From Nocardioides sp. URHA0020 (GTDB taxonomy: Bacteria > Actinomycetota > Actinomycetes > Propionibacteriales > Nocardioidaceae): a stretch of DNA of 64,000 nucleotides. Below the pieces are notes generated by a model that did not search any database, was not told where the DNA came from, and was given only the letters and a program-made list of their open reading frames with translations. Both the position numbers and the translations under genes were made by a program. How positions within the stretch are numbered: position 1 is the first letter of the stretch; every line of letters begins with the position of its first letter. Positions 1 through 9,063 of this stretch are shown piece after piece. The stretch is from the NCBI RefSeq assembly GCF_000620705.1, contig NZ_KK211172.1, positions 196,963 to 260,962 on the forward strand, read 5' to 3'.

Positions 1-167
1 TTCGAGACGGGCCTGGCGGCCCTCCTCAACCACCGGCGGGTCTCGCTGGTCGAGCAGCGAGCGCCAGCGAGCGTCGTCGAGACCCCCGCACCCGAGCGCC
101 TGCCTACGTCTCTGGGATCTCGACGACGCTCAGGCCTGGCGGCCTTCCCTACTCGATCACCGACACC
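1..167. repeat. Degenerate copies of the palindromic intergenic repeat
   Basis: Positions 1-36 match the right arm of the repeat family clustered at 15132-15918 (it ends CTCAACCACCGG). Positions 46-103 match the left arm (GGTCGAGCAGCGAGCGCC..., then CGAGACCCCCGCACCC). About 104-167 look like a decayed right arm. No gene is visible in the first 266 bases apart from the erpA terminator. Confidence 0.8.
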
Positions 168-180
168 GCCCCGGACGCGC

Positions 181-214
181 CACAGCCCCGGACCTCGCGA
201 GGTCCGGGGCTGTG
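181..214 (-). terminator. erpA terminator hairpin
   Basis: A perfect 34-nt palindrome: 14 paired bases (CACAGCCCCGGACC with GGTCCGGGGCTGTG) around a TCGCGA centre. It lies 53 bases past the erpA stop codon. No clear U-tract follows. Confidence 0.75.
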
Positions 215-266
215 ATCGTGGTTCAGGTTGCCGAGCGCCGACGGCGGGGCCGCCGACGTGGCCTCG

Positions 267-629
267 TCAGTGGAAGCTGTCGCCGCAGGCGCAGGAGCCC
301 GTGGCGTTCGGGTTGTCGATGGTGAAGCCCTGCTTCTCGATGCTGTCGACGAAGTCGATCTGCGCACCGTTGAGGTAGGGGACGCTCATCCGGTCGACGA
401 CGACGGACACGCCGTCGAAGTCGGTGACGACGTCACCGTCGAGCGTGCGCTCGTCGAAGAACAGCTGGTAGCGAAGCCCGGAGCAGCCGCCCGGCTGCAC
501 CGAGATGCGGAGCGCGAGGTCGTCACGACCCTCCTGCTCCAACAGGCTCTTCACCTTGCCGGCCGCGACATCGCTCAGGTTGATCTGGTCGGTGCGGCGC
601 TCGGTGGTGGTCTCGACCTGCTCGGTCAT
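267..629 (-). CDS. erpA: Iron-sulfur cluster insertion protein ErpA (HesB/IscA family)
   Basis: A-type carrier that takes Fe-S clusters from the assembly machinery and passes them to apoproteins in the cytosol. The 120-aa length is normal for the family. The three conserved cysteines are present: Cys49 in PGGCSG, and Cys113 and Cys115 in the C-terminal SCACGDSF motif. The ATG at 629 is preceded by GGGAG about 7 nt upstream. It is monocistronic, with a strong hairpin downstream. An [4Fe-4S] client, quinolinate synthase NadA, is encoded nearby at 2730-3914, although neighbourhood alone does not link them. The family call is firm; ErpA rather than another A-type protein is by general actinobacterial usage. 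Confidence 0.93.
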   Translation of the reverse strand: MTEQVETTTERRTDQINLSDVAAGKVKSLLEQEGRDDLALRISVQPGGCSGLRYQLFFDERTLDGDVVTDFDGVSVVVDRMSVPYLNGAQIDFVDSIEKQGFTIDNPNATGSCACGDSFH

Positions 630-689
630 GTGCGTTCTCCCAAGGTCGACAGAAGTCAGTTACTGGTTCCAATGGTCGCACACGGGCGG

Positions 690-1784
690 TTATTCCCTGG
701 ACTCGCGCGACCAGGTGCGCGCGATGCGTTCGGCCAGGTCCGCCAGCGCCCCGGCCGGATCCGCGAACGCCCGCTCCTCACCCGCCGACTCGACGAGGGA
801 GTACGCCGACTCGACGCCCAGCGCCCGCATCTCCCGCGAGCCGACGTGCACCTGTCCCGCAAGCACCACGCAGGGCCGCAGCGCCTCCCCGGCGATCTCC
901 GCGACGCCGTACGGCACCTTGCCGGCACGGCTGGAGTAGTCGAAGGCGCCCTCCCCGGTGATCACCAGGTCGGCCGCGCGGGCGCGCTCGGCGAGCCGCA
1001 GCGCCCCCGCGACCAGGCCGGTCCCCGGCTCCCGGGTGCCGCCGAGCAGCAGCACCGCGAAGCCGAGACCACCGGCGGCCCCGGCCCCGTCGGCGAGAGC
1101 GACGCGCCGGTCGGTGGCGGCCGCGAGCTCCTGGAGCCAGCCGTCGACGACCGGCAGCCGATCCTCGGCGATCCCCTTCTGCGGCCCGAACGCCTTGGTC
1201 GCGCCGAAGAGCCCCGTCAGCGGACTATCCACGTCGCTGGCGGCCACCAGATCGAGGTCGAACGCCGGCAGCTCCAGGCGCGTGATCCCCGCCAGGCCCG
1301 CGGCTCCGGCGTCCAAGGGGCGGTCGGCGGTCGCACCGAGGGCGGCGAGCAGTCCCGCTCCCCCGTCGTTGGTCCCGCTCCCGCCCAGCCCGAGGACGAC
1401 GTGGGTCGCTCCGGCGTCGATCGCGGCCAGGAGCAGCTCTCCGACGCCGTACGTCGTCGCGGTCTCCGCGCCCTCGCCTCCCGTCAGGTGCAGCCCGCAG
1501 GCCTGCGCGCTCTCGACGTACGCCGTGACCCGGCCGCGGTGGTGGTGGACGAGCAGCGTGGCCGGGGTCGGCTCCCCGTGCGGGCCGCGCACCGTGACGG
1601 CGAGCAGCTCGCCGCCGAGGGCCTCGTGCAGCACGTCGACGAAGCCCGGACCACCGTCCGCCATCGGCGCCAGGTCCAGCTCGTCGGCCGGGGCACGCCG
1701 GTGCCAGCCGCGCGCGATCGCCTCGGCCGCCTCGACCGCGGTGAGAGTGCCGGCGAACTTGTCGGGGGCCACCAGAACTCGCAT
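690..1784 (-). CDS. Glycerate kinase (GarK/GlxK family)
   Basis: A 364-aa glycerate kinase of the Gly_kinase family, phosphorylating D-glycerate with ATP in glycerate/glyoxylate catabolism. The N-terminus MRVLVAPDKFAGTL and the motifs MADGGPGF, LGLGGSGTNDGGAG and ITGEGAFDYSS are typical, and the length is usual (about 370). The start ATG at 1784 fits the family N-terminus; the open frame continues much further upstream but through unrelated sequence. The gene is divergent from the GNAT gene at 1818, only 33 bases away. Whether the product is 2- or 3-phosphoglycerate cannot be read from the sequence. Confidence 0.9.
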   Translation of the reverse strand: MRVLVAPDKFAGTLTAVEAAEAIARGWHRRAPADELDLAPMADGGPGFVDVLHEALGGELLAVTVRGPHGEPTPATLLVHHHRGRVTAYVESAQACGLHLTGGEGAETATTYGVGELLLAAIDAGATHVVLGLGGSGTNDGGAGLLAALGATADRPLDAGAAGLAGITRLELPAFDLDLVAASDVDSPLTGLFGATKAFGPQKGIAEDRLPVVDGWLQELAAATDRRVALADGAGAAGGLGFAVLLLGGTREPGTGLVAGALRLAERARAADLVITGEGAFDYSSRAGKVPYGVAEIAGEALRPCVVLAGQVHVGSREMRALGVESAYSLVESAGEERAFADPAGALADLAERIARTWSRESRE

Positions 1785-1805
1785 GCGCCCATCCTTGCGG
1801 ACTCC

Positions 1806-1811
1806 TAGGGT
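1806..1811 (+). promoter_or_regulatory. -10 element TAGGGT, leaderless-type
   Basis: TAGGGT lies 6 nt before the GTG at 1818 and there is no room for a Shine-Dalgarno site. Confidence 0.55.
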
Positions 1812-1817
1812 CGTGCC

Positions 1818-2699
1818 GTGGGAGACCTGACGATCCGGCCGATGCGACCCGACGACGTCCCGGAGGCCGAGCGCGTCAGCGACGACGGCTTCTTCGAGCT
1901 CGACACCCGCCTGCGCAGGCCGTCCGAGCCGGCGCCGGAGCGGCGCTCCGAGGCCCACCGGGCCAGCTGGCTGGAGCGGACCCGCCACTTCCTGCGCACC
2001 GACCCGGGCGGCTGCTGGGTCGCCGAGGACGACACCGGCATGGTCGGCATGGCCACGTCCTACCGCCGCGAAACGCTGTGGTGCCTGGCGACGTACGCCG
2101 TCGTGCCCGGGCGCCAGGGCCAGGGCATCGGCAAACCGCTCCTGGCCGCTGCCCTGCACCACGGCCGGGCCTGCACCCGCGGGATGCTCTCGTCGTCGGC
2201 GGACACCAAGGCAGTGCGGGTCTACCGCCAGGCCGGCTTCGACCTGCACCCGCAGATGTACCTGACCGGCACGCTCGACCGCTCGACCCTGCCGGTCGTG
2301 GAGAAGGTGCGCGAGGGGTCGGCAGCCGACATCGACCTCATGGACTCCCTCGACCGGTCCGCCCGCGGTGCCGGACACGGCCCCGACCACGAGCTGATGC
2401 TCCGGTCCTGGCGGCTGCTGGTCTCCGACACGTCCACCGGCTCGGGCTACGCCTACCTCAACGAGCGCGGCCAGCTGGCGCTGCTGGCCGCGTCCAACCG
2501 GCGTACGGCGACTCGCCTGCTCTGGGGCGCCCTGGCCGACGGCGCGGAGCAGGTCGCGCTCCACCACGTCACCGGCGCCAACCAGTGGGTGCTCGACGTG
2601 GGGCTCGCCGCGCGCCTCGAGCTGCACCAGGAGGGCTACCTCGGGCTGCGTGGGATGAAACTGCCCGCGCCGTACGTTCACAACGGTGCCCTGCTCTGA
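1818..2699 (+). CDS. GNAT-family N-acetyltransferase
   Basis: A 293-aa protein with an N-terminal GNAT acetyltransferase domain (about residues 4-150). The acetyl-CoA-binding motif is visible as VVPGRQGQGIG, followed by an R-x-Y-x-x-AGF element (VRVYRQAGFD). Residues about 155-285 look like a second, degenerate GNAT-like half, so this may be a tandem GNAT protein. The substrate is unknown. The start is GTG 1818, placed 6 nt after a TAGGGT element. nadA begins 30 bases downstream but has its own -10 element. Confidence 0.82.
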   Translation: MGDLTIRPMRPDDVPEAERVSDDGFFELDTRLRRPSEPAPERRSEAHRASWLERTRHFLRTDPGGCWVAEDDTGMVGMATSYRRETLWCLATYAVVPGRQGQGIGKPLLAAALHHGRACTRGMLSSSADTKAVRVYRQAGFDLHPQMYLTGTLDRSTLPVVEKVREGSAADIDLMDSLDRSARGAGHGPDHELMLRSWRLLVSDTSTGSGYAYLNERGQLALLAASNRRTATRLLWGALADGAEQVALHHVTGANQWVLDVGLAARLELHQEGYLGLRGMKLPAPYVHNGALL

Positions 2700-2716
2700 G
2701 TGCCGCGACCCACGAA

Positions 2717-2722
2717 TAGGAT
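2717..2722 (+). promoter_or_regulatory. -10 element TAGGAT of nadA, leaderless-type
   Basis: TAGGAT lies 7 nt before the ATG at 2730. The element sits in the short gap after the upstream stop codon. Confidence 0.55.
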
Positions 2723-2729
2723 CGACACC

Positions 2730-3914
2730 ATGACGACCGTGGACCTCCCGCTGCTGCCCCTCGGGCGCGGCACCGATCTCAACAGCGAGCGCGGCGTCGA
2801 GTGCCCGGGCGACCTGCCCGCGGCCTCCGACCCCGACCTGGTGGCACGGGCCCTGGCCGCCAAGGAGGCGCTCGGCAGCAAGGTCTTCGTGCTCGGCCAC
2901 CACTACCAGCGCGACGAGGTCATCCAGTTCGCCGACGTCACGGGCGACTCGTTCAAGCTGGCCCGCGACGCGGCCGCCCGCCCGGACGCGGAGTTCATCG
3001 TCTTCTGCGGCGTGCACTTCATGGCGGAGTCCGCCGACATCCTCACCGGCCCGGACCAGCAGGTGATCCTGCCCGACCTCGCCGCGGGCTGCTCCATGGC
3101 GGACATGGCCCGGCTCACGCAGGTCGAGATGGCGTGGGAGGCGATGACCGCAGCCGGCATCGCCGAGTCCGTCGTACCCGTGACCTACATGAACTCCAGC
3201 GCCGACATCAAGGCGTTCTGCGGCCGCAACGGAGGCGTCGTCTGCACGTCGAGCAACGCCGAGGTCGCCCTCGAGTGGGCCTTCGAGCAGAAGGCCGACG
3301 TCCCCGGCGGCGCCAAGGTGCTGTTCCTCCCCGACCAGCACCTCGGCCGCAACACCGCGATCCTCAAGATGGGCCTCACCCTCGACGACTGCGTCGTGTG
3401 GGACCCGCACCGCCCCAACGGCGGGCTCACCGCCGAGGAGCTGCGTGACGCCACGATGATCCTGTGGAAGGGCCACTGCTCGGTGCACGGCCGCTTCTCC
3501 GAGGAGGTCGTCGACCAGCTGCGCGCCACCATCCCCGGCATCCAGATCCTGGTGCACCCCGAGTGCAAGCACGAGGTCGTGCTGAAGGCGGACCTGGTCG
3601 GCTCGACCGAGTTCATCATCAGCACGATCGAGGCGGCCCCCGCGGGCTCCAGCTGGGCGATCGGCACCGAGCTCAACCTGGTGAAGCGGCTCGCGGCCGC
3701 CCACCCCGACAAGCAGATCACCTTCCTGGACAAGACGGTCTGCTACTGCTCGACGATGAACCGGATCGACCTCCCGCACTTCGTCTGGGCGCTCGAGTCG
3801 CTGGTCGCCGGTCAGGTCGTGAACCGGATCGAGGTCGACCCGGAGACCGAGAAGTACGCGCTCGTCGCGCTCGAGCGGATGCTCGCGCTGCCGGGCAGGA
3901 CCCACAAGGACTGA
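2730..3914 (+). CDS. nadA: Quinolinate synthase NadA
   Basis: Condenses iminoaspartate with dihydroxyacetone phosphate to give quinolinate, the second step of de novo NAD synthesis, using a [4Fe-4S] cluster. Diagnostic segments are FVLGHHYQRDEV, FCGVHFMAE, AAGCSMADM, HPECKHEV and TVCYCSTM; the cysteines within them include the cluster ligands. The length (394 aa) fits the long actinobacterial form. The ATG at 2730 is chosen because a TAGGAT element stands 7 nt upstream; an in-frame start at 2700 is possible. nadB and nadC are not in the window, so nadA is separated from its usual partners. It converges with the histidine kinase, leaving 13 bases. Confidence 0.95.
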   Translation: MTTVDLPLLPLGRGTDLNSERGVECPGDLPAASDPDLVARALAAKEALGSKVFVLGHHYQRDEVIQFADVTGDSFKLARDAAARPDAEFIVFCGVHFMAESADILTGPDQQVILPDLAAGCSMADMARLTQVEMAWEAMTAAGIAESVVPVTYMNSSADIKAFCGRNGGVVCTSSNAEVALEWAFEQKADVPGGAKVLFLPDQHLGRNTAILKMGLTLDDCVVWDPHRPNGGLTAEELRDATMILWKGHCSVHGRFSEEVVDQLRATIPGIQILVHPECKHEVVLKADLVGSTEFIISTIEAAPAGSSWAIGTELNLVKRLAAAHPDKQITFLDKTVCYCSTMNRIDLPHFVWALESLVAGQVVNRIEVDPETEKYALVALERMLALPGRTHKD

Positions 3915-3927
3915 CCCGGCGCTCCGG

Positions 3928-5133
3928 TCAGTCCGGGAGCTCGAACCAGGCGCAGGTGCCGCCGTGCGGCGCGTCGGTCAGGCCGATCCGGCCGCCGTGG
4001 GCCTCGACGATCCGGCGGCAGGTGGTCAGCCCGATGCCGGAGCCCTCGATGTCGTCGTTGACCCGGGCGAGCGGTTGGAAGACCCGCTCCCGGTGGTCCG
4101 CGGGGATGCCGGGGCCGTGGTCGGTCACCTCGATCCGCCAGCGGTCGCCGAGGCGGACCGAGTCGACCTCGATCCGGGCGGGCTGACCGGGACGGACGAA
4201 CTTCGCGGCGTTCGCCGTCAGGTTCTGGAGCACCGCCCGCAGCTGGACCCCGTCACCGATCACGGTCGGCAGCTCCCCGACGATGACGGTCGCGCCGGCG
4301 AGCGCGGTGGCGAGGTCCTCCTGGACCTCGGCGAACACGGCGGCCAGGTCGACCCGCCCGCGCTGCAGCTCGCCGCCCACGCGGGCGAAGGCGAGCAGGT
4401 CGTTGATCAGCGACTGCATCCGGTCGGCGCCGCCGATCGCACGGTGCAGGAGGAAGGTCATCTCCAGCTGGTCGTCCGCAGCAGCCTCGACCTCCTCCTC
4501 GATCATCTTCAGCGACAGCGTGACCGCGGTCAGCGGGTTGCGGAGGTCGTGGCTGACCTGGCCGGCGAACGCCGCGAGCTGCTCGTTGGAGCGCTCCAGC
4601 TCGGCGCGGGCGTCCTCGAGCTCGACCACCGAGGAGCTCAGCTCCCGCGTCCGCAGCTCCAGCTCGAGCAGGTCGACGACCCGCTCGGCGAGCGACACCA
4701 GCGCCTTCTCCTGGTCGTCGGTGATGGTGCGCGCCTGCTCGTCGAAGACGCACAGGGTGCCGATCACCACGCCTTCCGGGGTCACCAGCTGGTGCGTGGC
4801 GTAGAACCGGACGCTGCCGATCACCCCGGTGACGAACGGGTTGTCGCGGAACCGCGCGTCCTGGCTGGCGTCCGGCACGATCACCGGCGCGCCCGCGTCG
4901 AGCACGACGTCGCACATCGAGTCCGCGCGACGGCACACCGACGCGTCGAAGCCGTGGGTCGCGATCTGGTGCTGCTCGGTGTCGGTGATCAGGTTGATCG
5001 TCGCCATCGGCACCTGCGCCACCAGGGCCGCCACCTCGACCAGCGCCATCAGGTCGGCGCGCGGCGGGTCGAGCAGGACGCGGTACTTGCCGATCTCGGC
5101 GACGCGGTGCGCGTCCACACCCCCAGCGGTCAC
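3928..5133 (-). CDS. GAF-domain sensor histidine kinase
   Basis: A soluble histidine kinase of 401 aa. Residues about 25-155 form a GAF sensor domain, 160-190 a coiled linker, then HisKA with the phospho-acceptor His195 in VSHDLRNP, then HATPase_c with an N box (NLTANAAKF), G1 (DHGPGIP) and G2 (GSGIGLTTC). There are no membrane segments, so the signal is probably cytosolic. The start GTG 5133 is chosen because AGGCTA (TAGCCT on the coding strand) sits 7 nt upstream; an ATG at 5181 would add 16 residues and overlap the end of the adaptor gene. No response regulator is adjacent, so it is an orphan kinase. Confidence 0.85.
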   Translation of the reverse strand: MTAGGVDAHRVAEIGKYRVLLDPPRADLMALVEVAALVAQVPMATINLITDTEQHQIATHGFDASVCRRADSMCDVVLDAGAPVIVPDASQDARFRDNPFVTGVIGSVRFYATHQLVTPEGVVIGTLCVFDEQARTITDDQEKALVSLAERVVDLLELELRTRELSSSVVELEDARAELERSNEQLAAFAGQVSHDLRNPLTAVTLSLKMIEEEVEAAADDQLEMTFLLHRAIGGADRMQSLINDLLAFARVGGELQRGRVDLAAVFAEVQEDLATALAGATVIVGELPTVIGDGVQLRAVLQNLTANAAKFVRPGQPARIEVDSVRLGDRWRIEVTDHGPGIPADHRERVFQPLARVNDDIEGSGIGLTTCRRIVEAHGGRIGLTDAPHGGTCAWFELPD

Positions 5134-5140
5134 GGCGTGA

Positions 5141-5146
5141 AGGCTA
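5141..5146 (-). promoter_or_regulatory. -10 element TAGCCT of the GAF kinase, leaderless-type
   Basis: On the minus strand TAGCCT precedes the GTG at 5133 by 7 nt. It supports the shorter start. Confidence 0.5.
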
Positions 5147-5180
5147 GTACGCCGCGGCGACGAGGTCACCCACCCTCGCA

Positions 5181-6938
5181 TCAGCGACCGAAGGACCGCG
5201 GCGCTCCACCGCCGGTGCCACCACCGAAGCCCTGACCGAAGCCGCGCGTGCGCTGGTCGGACTGCGAGTCGCTCGTCGGCACCGCGGCCGAGAGGTCCGC
5301 CAGCACGACGCGGTCGCCGACGGCGAGCCCGTCGCTCACCTCGATCAGGCGGGTGCCGACCACACCGGTGGTGACCCGCGTCCTGGTCGTGCCGTCGCCG
5401 TCGACGACCGTCACCGAGCCGGAGCGGACCGCCGAGGCGGGCACGGTCACGACGTCCTTCGCCTCCCCGACCACGACGGCGACCGCCGCGGTCAGCCCGG
5501 ACGGCAGGCTGAGGTCGCGCTCGTCGAGCGTGACGGTGACCGGGTACGTCGTGCTGCCGGACGAGGTGTCCGGCACCGCGCCGATCGCCGTCACCCGGCC
5601 AGCCAGGGCGACGTCCGCGCCGGCCGGGGTCACCTGGGCCTGCTGACCGACCTCGAGCTGCCGGACCTGGGTGTCGGTGACGGTGAGCACGACCGTCGTC
5701 GCACCGGGAGCGATCACCGTGACCGCCGCGTCACCGGCACCGACGCCGGCGCCCGCGACGGCGGACACCGAGGCGATCCGGCCGGCGTACGGCGCACGCA
5801 CGGTCGCCGCACGCAGCGACAGCTTCGCCGCCACCAGCTCCGCACGGGCCTGGTCGATCGAGGCCTGGTCGCGCGCCAGCGTCGCCGCTGTGACCGTCCG
5901 GGTCGGCGTTGGCGACGTGCCGGCCGCCTCGCCCTGGGAGCTCGAGCCCTGGCCGGAGGCGACCTGGTCGGTCGGGGCCGAGGCCGTGGACTGGTCGGCG
6001 GGAGGGGCCGTTGCGTGCGTCGTCGGCTGGGTCGTCGGCTGGTCACTCGCCTGACTTGCCGCGTGGTCGAGCGTCTTCACGGCGGCCGTCAACGTGCCCG
6101 CGAGGTCGTCGAGGGCGTCCTGCAGGTCGTCCTGGGCCGTGGCGACGGAGTCCTGGGCCGTCTGCACCGCCGTCAGCGCGATCGCGCAAGCCTCGTCGTC
6201 GCGGTCGGGCGTCGGGGTCGGTGTCGCGGTCGGGTCCGCGGAGGGGTCCGCCGACGGGTCGGCCGTCGGCTCGTCGTAGGCGTCCTCGCACGCGTCCGTC
6301 TGCGCGGCGAGCGCGGTCTTCGCGGCCGCGATCGCCGTGGACGCCGTGGTCTGGGCGCCGGTGACCGCCCGCTGCTGCTCGGCCAGGGTCACCAGTGCCT
6401 TCTCCAGGGCCGGGTTCGACGCGGGGCTCGACGGCGTCGCCTGCGCGGTCGGGTTGCTCGAGGGGCTCGCCTGGGGTGCGGACTCCTGGCTGGGCACGCT
6501 GGCTGGCGTCGATGACGCAGTCGGCTGGTCGGCCGAGCCGGTGGACGTGTCCGACGCCGAGCTGATCGTGTCGGCCTGCGCGGCCTCGTCGGACTCCAGC
6601 TGGGCTCGGGCGGACGTGAGCTGGGCATGCGCCTTCGTGACGGTCGTGCTCAGCGACGTGCGGTCCAGGCGGACCAGCACCTGCCCGGCGGTGACCTCGT
6701 CACCCTCCGCGACCTTCACGGAAGCGACGGTCCCGCTCGTGCCGAACTGCAGGTCGGCCAGGCCGGACGGCTCGACGGTGCCGGACAGGGCGAGCGTCTG
6801 CTCGACGTCGCCGACGGCGGCGACGGCTGTGCGGTAGGTCGCCTCGTCGCCGGTGGCGGCGTACGCGGCGTACCCGCCCCCCACCAGGCCGACGACGGCG
6901 AGCACGGCGAGCCCGCGGCGGATCCGGCGTCCGGTCAC
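5181..6938 (-). CDS. HlyD-type efflux adaptor with large low-complexity insertions
   Basis: A 585-aa membrane-fusion-type protein. One N-terminal TM segment (GLAVLAVVGLVGGGYAAYA) is followed by a biotinyl-lipoyl half (SGTVEPSGLADLQFGTSGTV) and beta-barrel parts near the C-terminus. The hairpin region is unusually long. It holds Ser/Thr/Pro/Gln-rich tracts around residues 135-185 and an acidic DPSADPSADP tract, separated by Ala/Gln-rich coiled coil. The C-terminus is Gly/Arg/Phe-rich (GFGQGFGGGTGG). GTG 6938 is chosen because it overlaps the upstream stop by 4 nt (GTGA). It is the last gene of the MacB-like operon. In a cell without an outer membrane the adaptor probably extends into the wall space, which is an inference. 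Confidence 0.85.
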   Translation of the reverse strand: MTGRRIRRGLAVLAVVGLVGGGYAAYAATGDEATYRTAVAAVGDVEQTLALSGTVEPSGLADLQFGTSGTVASVKVAEGDEVTAGQVLVRLDRTSLSTTVTKAHAQLTSARAQLESDEAAQADTISSASDTSTGSADQPTASSTPASVPSQESAPQASPSSNPTAQATPSSPASNPALEKALVTLAEQQRAVTGAQTTASTAIAAAKTALAAQTDACEDAYDEPTADPSADPSADPTATPTPTPDRDDEACAIALTAVQTAQDSVATAQDDLQDALDDLAGTLTAAVKTLDHAASQASDQPTTQPTTHATAPPADQSTASAPTDQVASGQGSSSQGEAAGTSPTPTRTVTAATLARDQASIDQARAELVAAKLSLRAATVRAPYAGRIASVSAVAGAGVGAGDAAVTVIAPGATTVVLTVTDTQVRQLEVGQQAQVTPAGADVALAGRVTAIGAVPDTSSGSTTYPVTVTLDERDLSLPSGLTAAVAVVVGEAKDVVTVPASAVRSGSVTVVDGDGTTRTRVTTGVVGTRLIEVSDGLAVGDRVVLADLSAAVPTSDSQSDQRTRGFGQGFGGGTGGGAPRSFGR

Positions 6939-7798
6939 TGGCCGGACCCGTTCGAGGCCTTGCCGCCGGCCGGGCGCATGAAGCCGCCGCCGCACTGACC
7001 GTCGACCGCGTCGCTGACGCTGACCCGGGTGGCCGTGACGGCACCGGTGCCGTCCGTCGTCCCGGTCGCGGTCACGCAGGCGCCGATCTTGACCGCGGAG
7101 GAGCTCGCCGCGGCGGTCGTCGTGTACGTCGTGGCTCCCGCGACCGTGACCTCGACGGTGGTCGTCGCGTCCTCCCCGGGGCGCGTGGACGAGACGGTGA
7201 ACCCGTCCGCCGAGACGGCCGTGACCTCGCCGAAGGTGCCGCCCGCCCGACCGCCACCCGGGCCACCAGCCCGGTCGCTGGGCAGGTCACTGGGCAGGTC
7301 ACTCGGCCGGTCGCTCGGCAGGTCGCTGGGCGCACCCGACGGGCGCCCTCCACCCGGGCCGCCGCCCATCGCGCCGAAGCCGGCCGCGCAGCCGTCGTCG
7401 GTCGCCGCGGTGATCCGCACCGACGTCGCGGCCACGGGGCCGTCATCGGTGGTGGTCGCGCCGTCGGAGGTGACGGCCACGCAGGCGCCGACCTCCACGT
7501 CGGCGAGCGCGGCGTCGACCTGGTGGGTGAAGACCGTCGTCGCCGTCCACGTCACCGCGACCTGGCCGGACTGGTCGTTCTGCACCTGCGCGGTGCTGCC
7601 GCTGACCGCGGCGACGGTGCCGGACGCGCCGGGCATCCGGGTCTGACCCCCGGGGGCCGCGCTCTGCTGCTGACCGCCCGCCGCCTGACCTCCCTCGGCT
7701 GCGGAGGCCGCCGTGTCGTCGTTGCCGCCGCAGGCCGCGAGAGCGGCGAGCAGGAGCACGGACGTGGCCGTGGCCAGGGTGACGCGGGTGAGCTTCAT
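6935..7798 (-). CDS. DUF5666-type lipoprotein
   Basis: A 287-aa predicted lipoprotein. The signal peptide begins MKLTRVTLATATSVLLLAA and ends in a lipobox (LAAC), with Cys22-GGND as the probable lipidated residue. Two repeats of the type GTVAAVSGSTAQVQ...TVFTH and GEVTAVSADGFTVSS...TYTT resemble DUF5666 domains, joined by a Gly-rich linker with a repeated SD(L/R)PSD tract. The start ATG 7798 is set by the signal peptide. It sits inside the ABC/adaptor operon, 38 bases after the permease and overlapping the adaptor by 4 nt, so a role as an extracytoplasmic accessory to the exporter is inferred. Confidence 0.78.
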   Translation of the reverse strand: MKLTRVTLATATSVLLLAALAACGGNDDTAASAAEGGQAAGGQQQSAAPGGQTRMPGASGTVAAVSGSTAQVQNDQSGQVAVTWTATTVFTHQVDAALADVEVGACVAVTSDGATTTDDGPVAATSVRITAATDDGCAAGFGAMGGGPGGGRPSGAPSDLPSDRPSDLPSDLPSDRAGGPGGGRAGGTFGEVTAVSADGFTVSSTRPGEDATTTVEVTVAGATTYTTTAAASSSAVKIGACVTATGTTDGTGAVTATRVSVSDAVDGQCGGGFMRPAGGKASNGSGQ

Positions 7799-7836
7799 GG
7801 ATCGGTTGTCCTTCCGGGACGTCAGGGGCTGCGCGG

Positions 7837-9063
7837 TCATTCGCTGCGCAGCGCGTCGATGGGGGTGAGGCGGGCGGCTCGGCTGGCCGGGTAGACCCCG
7901 AAGCCGATGCCGAGGGCGAGGGCTGTGCCGATCGCGGCCAGGGTCGCGACCACGGACACCGACACCGGCTGGTCGATGAGGGGCGGCAGGACCTGTGCCC
8001 CGACGGTGCCGATCAGCACCCCGACCACCCCTCCGGCCAGGCCGAGCACCGAGGCCTCGACCAGGAACTGGCGGCGGATGACCTTCGGCGTCGCGCCCAG
8101 CGCCTTGCGCAGCCCGATCTCGCGGACCCGCTCGGTGACGGAGACGAGCATGATGTTCATGACGCCGATCCCGCCGACCAGCAGCGAGATCGCGGCGATG
8201 CCGCCGAGCAGCACGGTGAGGGTCTGGTTGGTCGCGTTGGCGGTCTCCACCAGCGAGTCCTGGGTCGAGATGCTGAAGTCGGCCGCGGCCGCGCTCACCC
8301 CGTGCAGGTTGAGCAGCAGGGCGTCGATCTCCTGGTACGCCGCGGCGAGCGTCTCGGCCGACCCCGCCTCGACGTAGATGGTGGAGACCGACGAGCCGCT
8401 GCCGCCGGTGACCTGCTTCGCGGTGCCGATCGGCATCACGGCCTGGTCGTCCTCGCTCGACCCGGTCGACGACGACCCCGAGGAGGCGAGCACGCCGATG
8501 ACGCTCATGGGGGTCCCGTCGACGGTGACGGTCTGCCCGACCGGGCTGCCGAAGGAGAAGAGCTCGCTCGCCGTGTCGGAGCCGAGCACGACCACGTCAG
8601 CGGCCTGCTCGACCTCCTGGGCGGTGAAGAACCGGCCGGACGACAGCGCCCGGGCGCGTACGTCGAGCCAGGCGGTCGTCGTCCCGACGACCGAGGTCGT
8701 CCAGTTGGTCTCGCCGGCGGTCAGCGACGTGGAGCCCGACGTGGTCGGGGCGACCTTCGCCGCGTCGGGCACCACGTAGCGGTCGGCCATGGCGGTGGCG
8801 TCCTGGAGCGTGAGGGTCGAGGCCGAGCCGAAGCCGCCCCGGACGCCGCTGGAGCTCGTGCTGCTGCCCGGCGAGACGATCAGCAGGTTGCTGCCGAGCG
8901 CGCTGATCTGGTCCTTCACCTCGTCCTGGGCACCCTGGCCGAGCCCGACGGTGAGGATCACCGACGAGATCCCGATGACGATGCCGAGCATGGTCAGCAG
9001 CGAGCGGAGCCGGTGGGCGCGGACGGCCTCGATGCCTGCGCGGAAGGTCTCGAGCCAGCTCAC
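7837..9063 (-). CDS. MacB-like ABC transporter permease
   Basis: A 408-aa permease of the MacB/FtsX superfamily. The first TM segment is at about 20-42 (SLLTMLGIVIGISSVILTVG), followed by a MacB_PCD-type extracytoplasmic domain to about 280, then three TM segments with the family motif GIGVMNIMLVSVTERVREIGLRKALGA. It forms the membrane part of an exporter of peptides, lipoproteins or drugs; the substrate is unknown. The GTG start at 9063 overlaps the ATPase stop by 4 nt (GTGA), indicating translational coupling. Confidence 0.92.
   Translation of the reverse strand: MSWLETFRAGIEAVRAHRLRSLLTMLGIVIGISSVILTVGLGQGAQDEVKDQISALGSNLLIVSPGSSTSSSGVRGGFGSASTLTLQDATAMADRYVVPDAAKVAPTTSGSTSLTAGETNWTTSVVGTTTAWLDVRARALSSGRFFTAQEVEQAADVVVLGSDTASELFSFGSPVGQTVTVDGTPMSVIGVLASSGSSSTGSSEDDQAVMPIGTAKQVTGGSGSSVSTIYVEAGSAETLAAAYQEIDALLLNLHGVSAAAADFSISTQDSLVETANATNQTLTVLLGGIAAISLLVGGIGVMNIMLVSVTERVREIGLRKALGATPKVIRRQFLVEASVLGLAGGVVGVLIGTVGAQVLPPLIDQPVSVSVVATLAAIGTALALGIGFGVYPASRAARLTPIDALRSE

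Noticed and set aside
690..3905. Very long minus-strand open frame (over 1000 codons) across the GNAT and nadA genes
   Set aside because: Only its last 364 codons are a real protein (glycerate kinase). The rest is antisense to nadA and has no family features; it stays open because of the high GC content.
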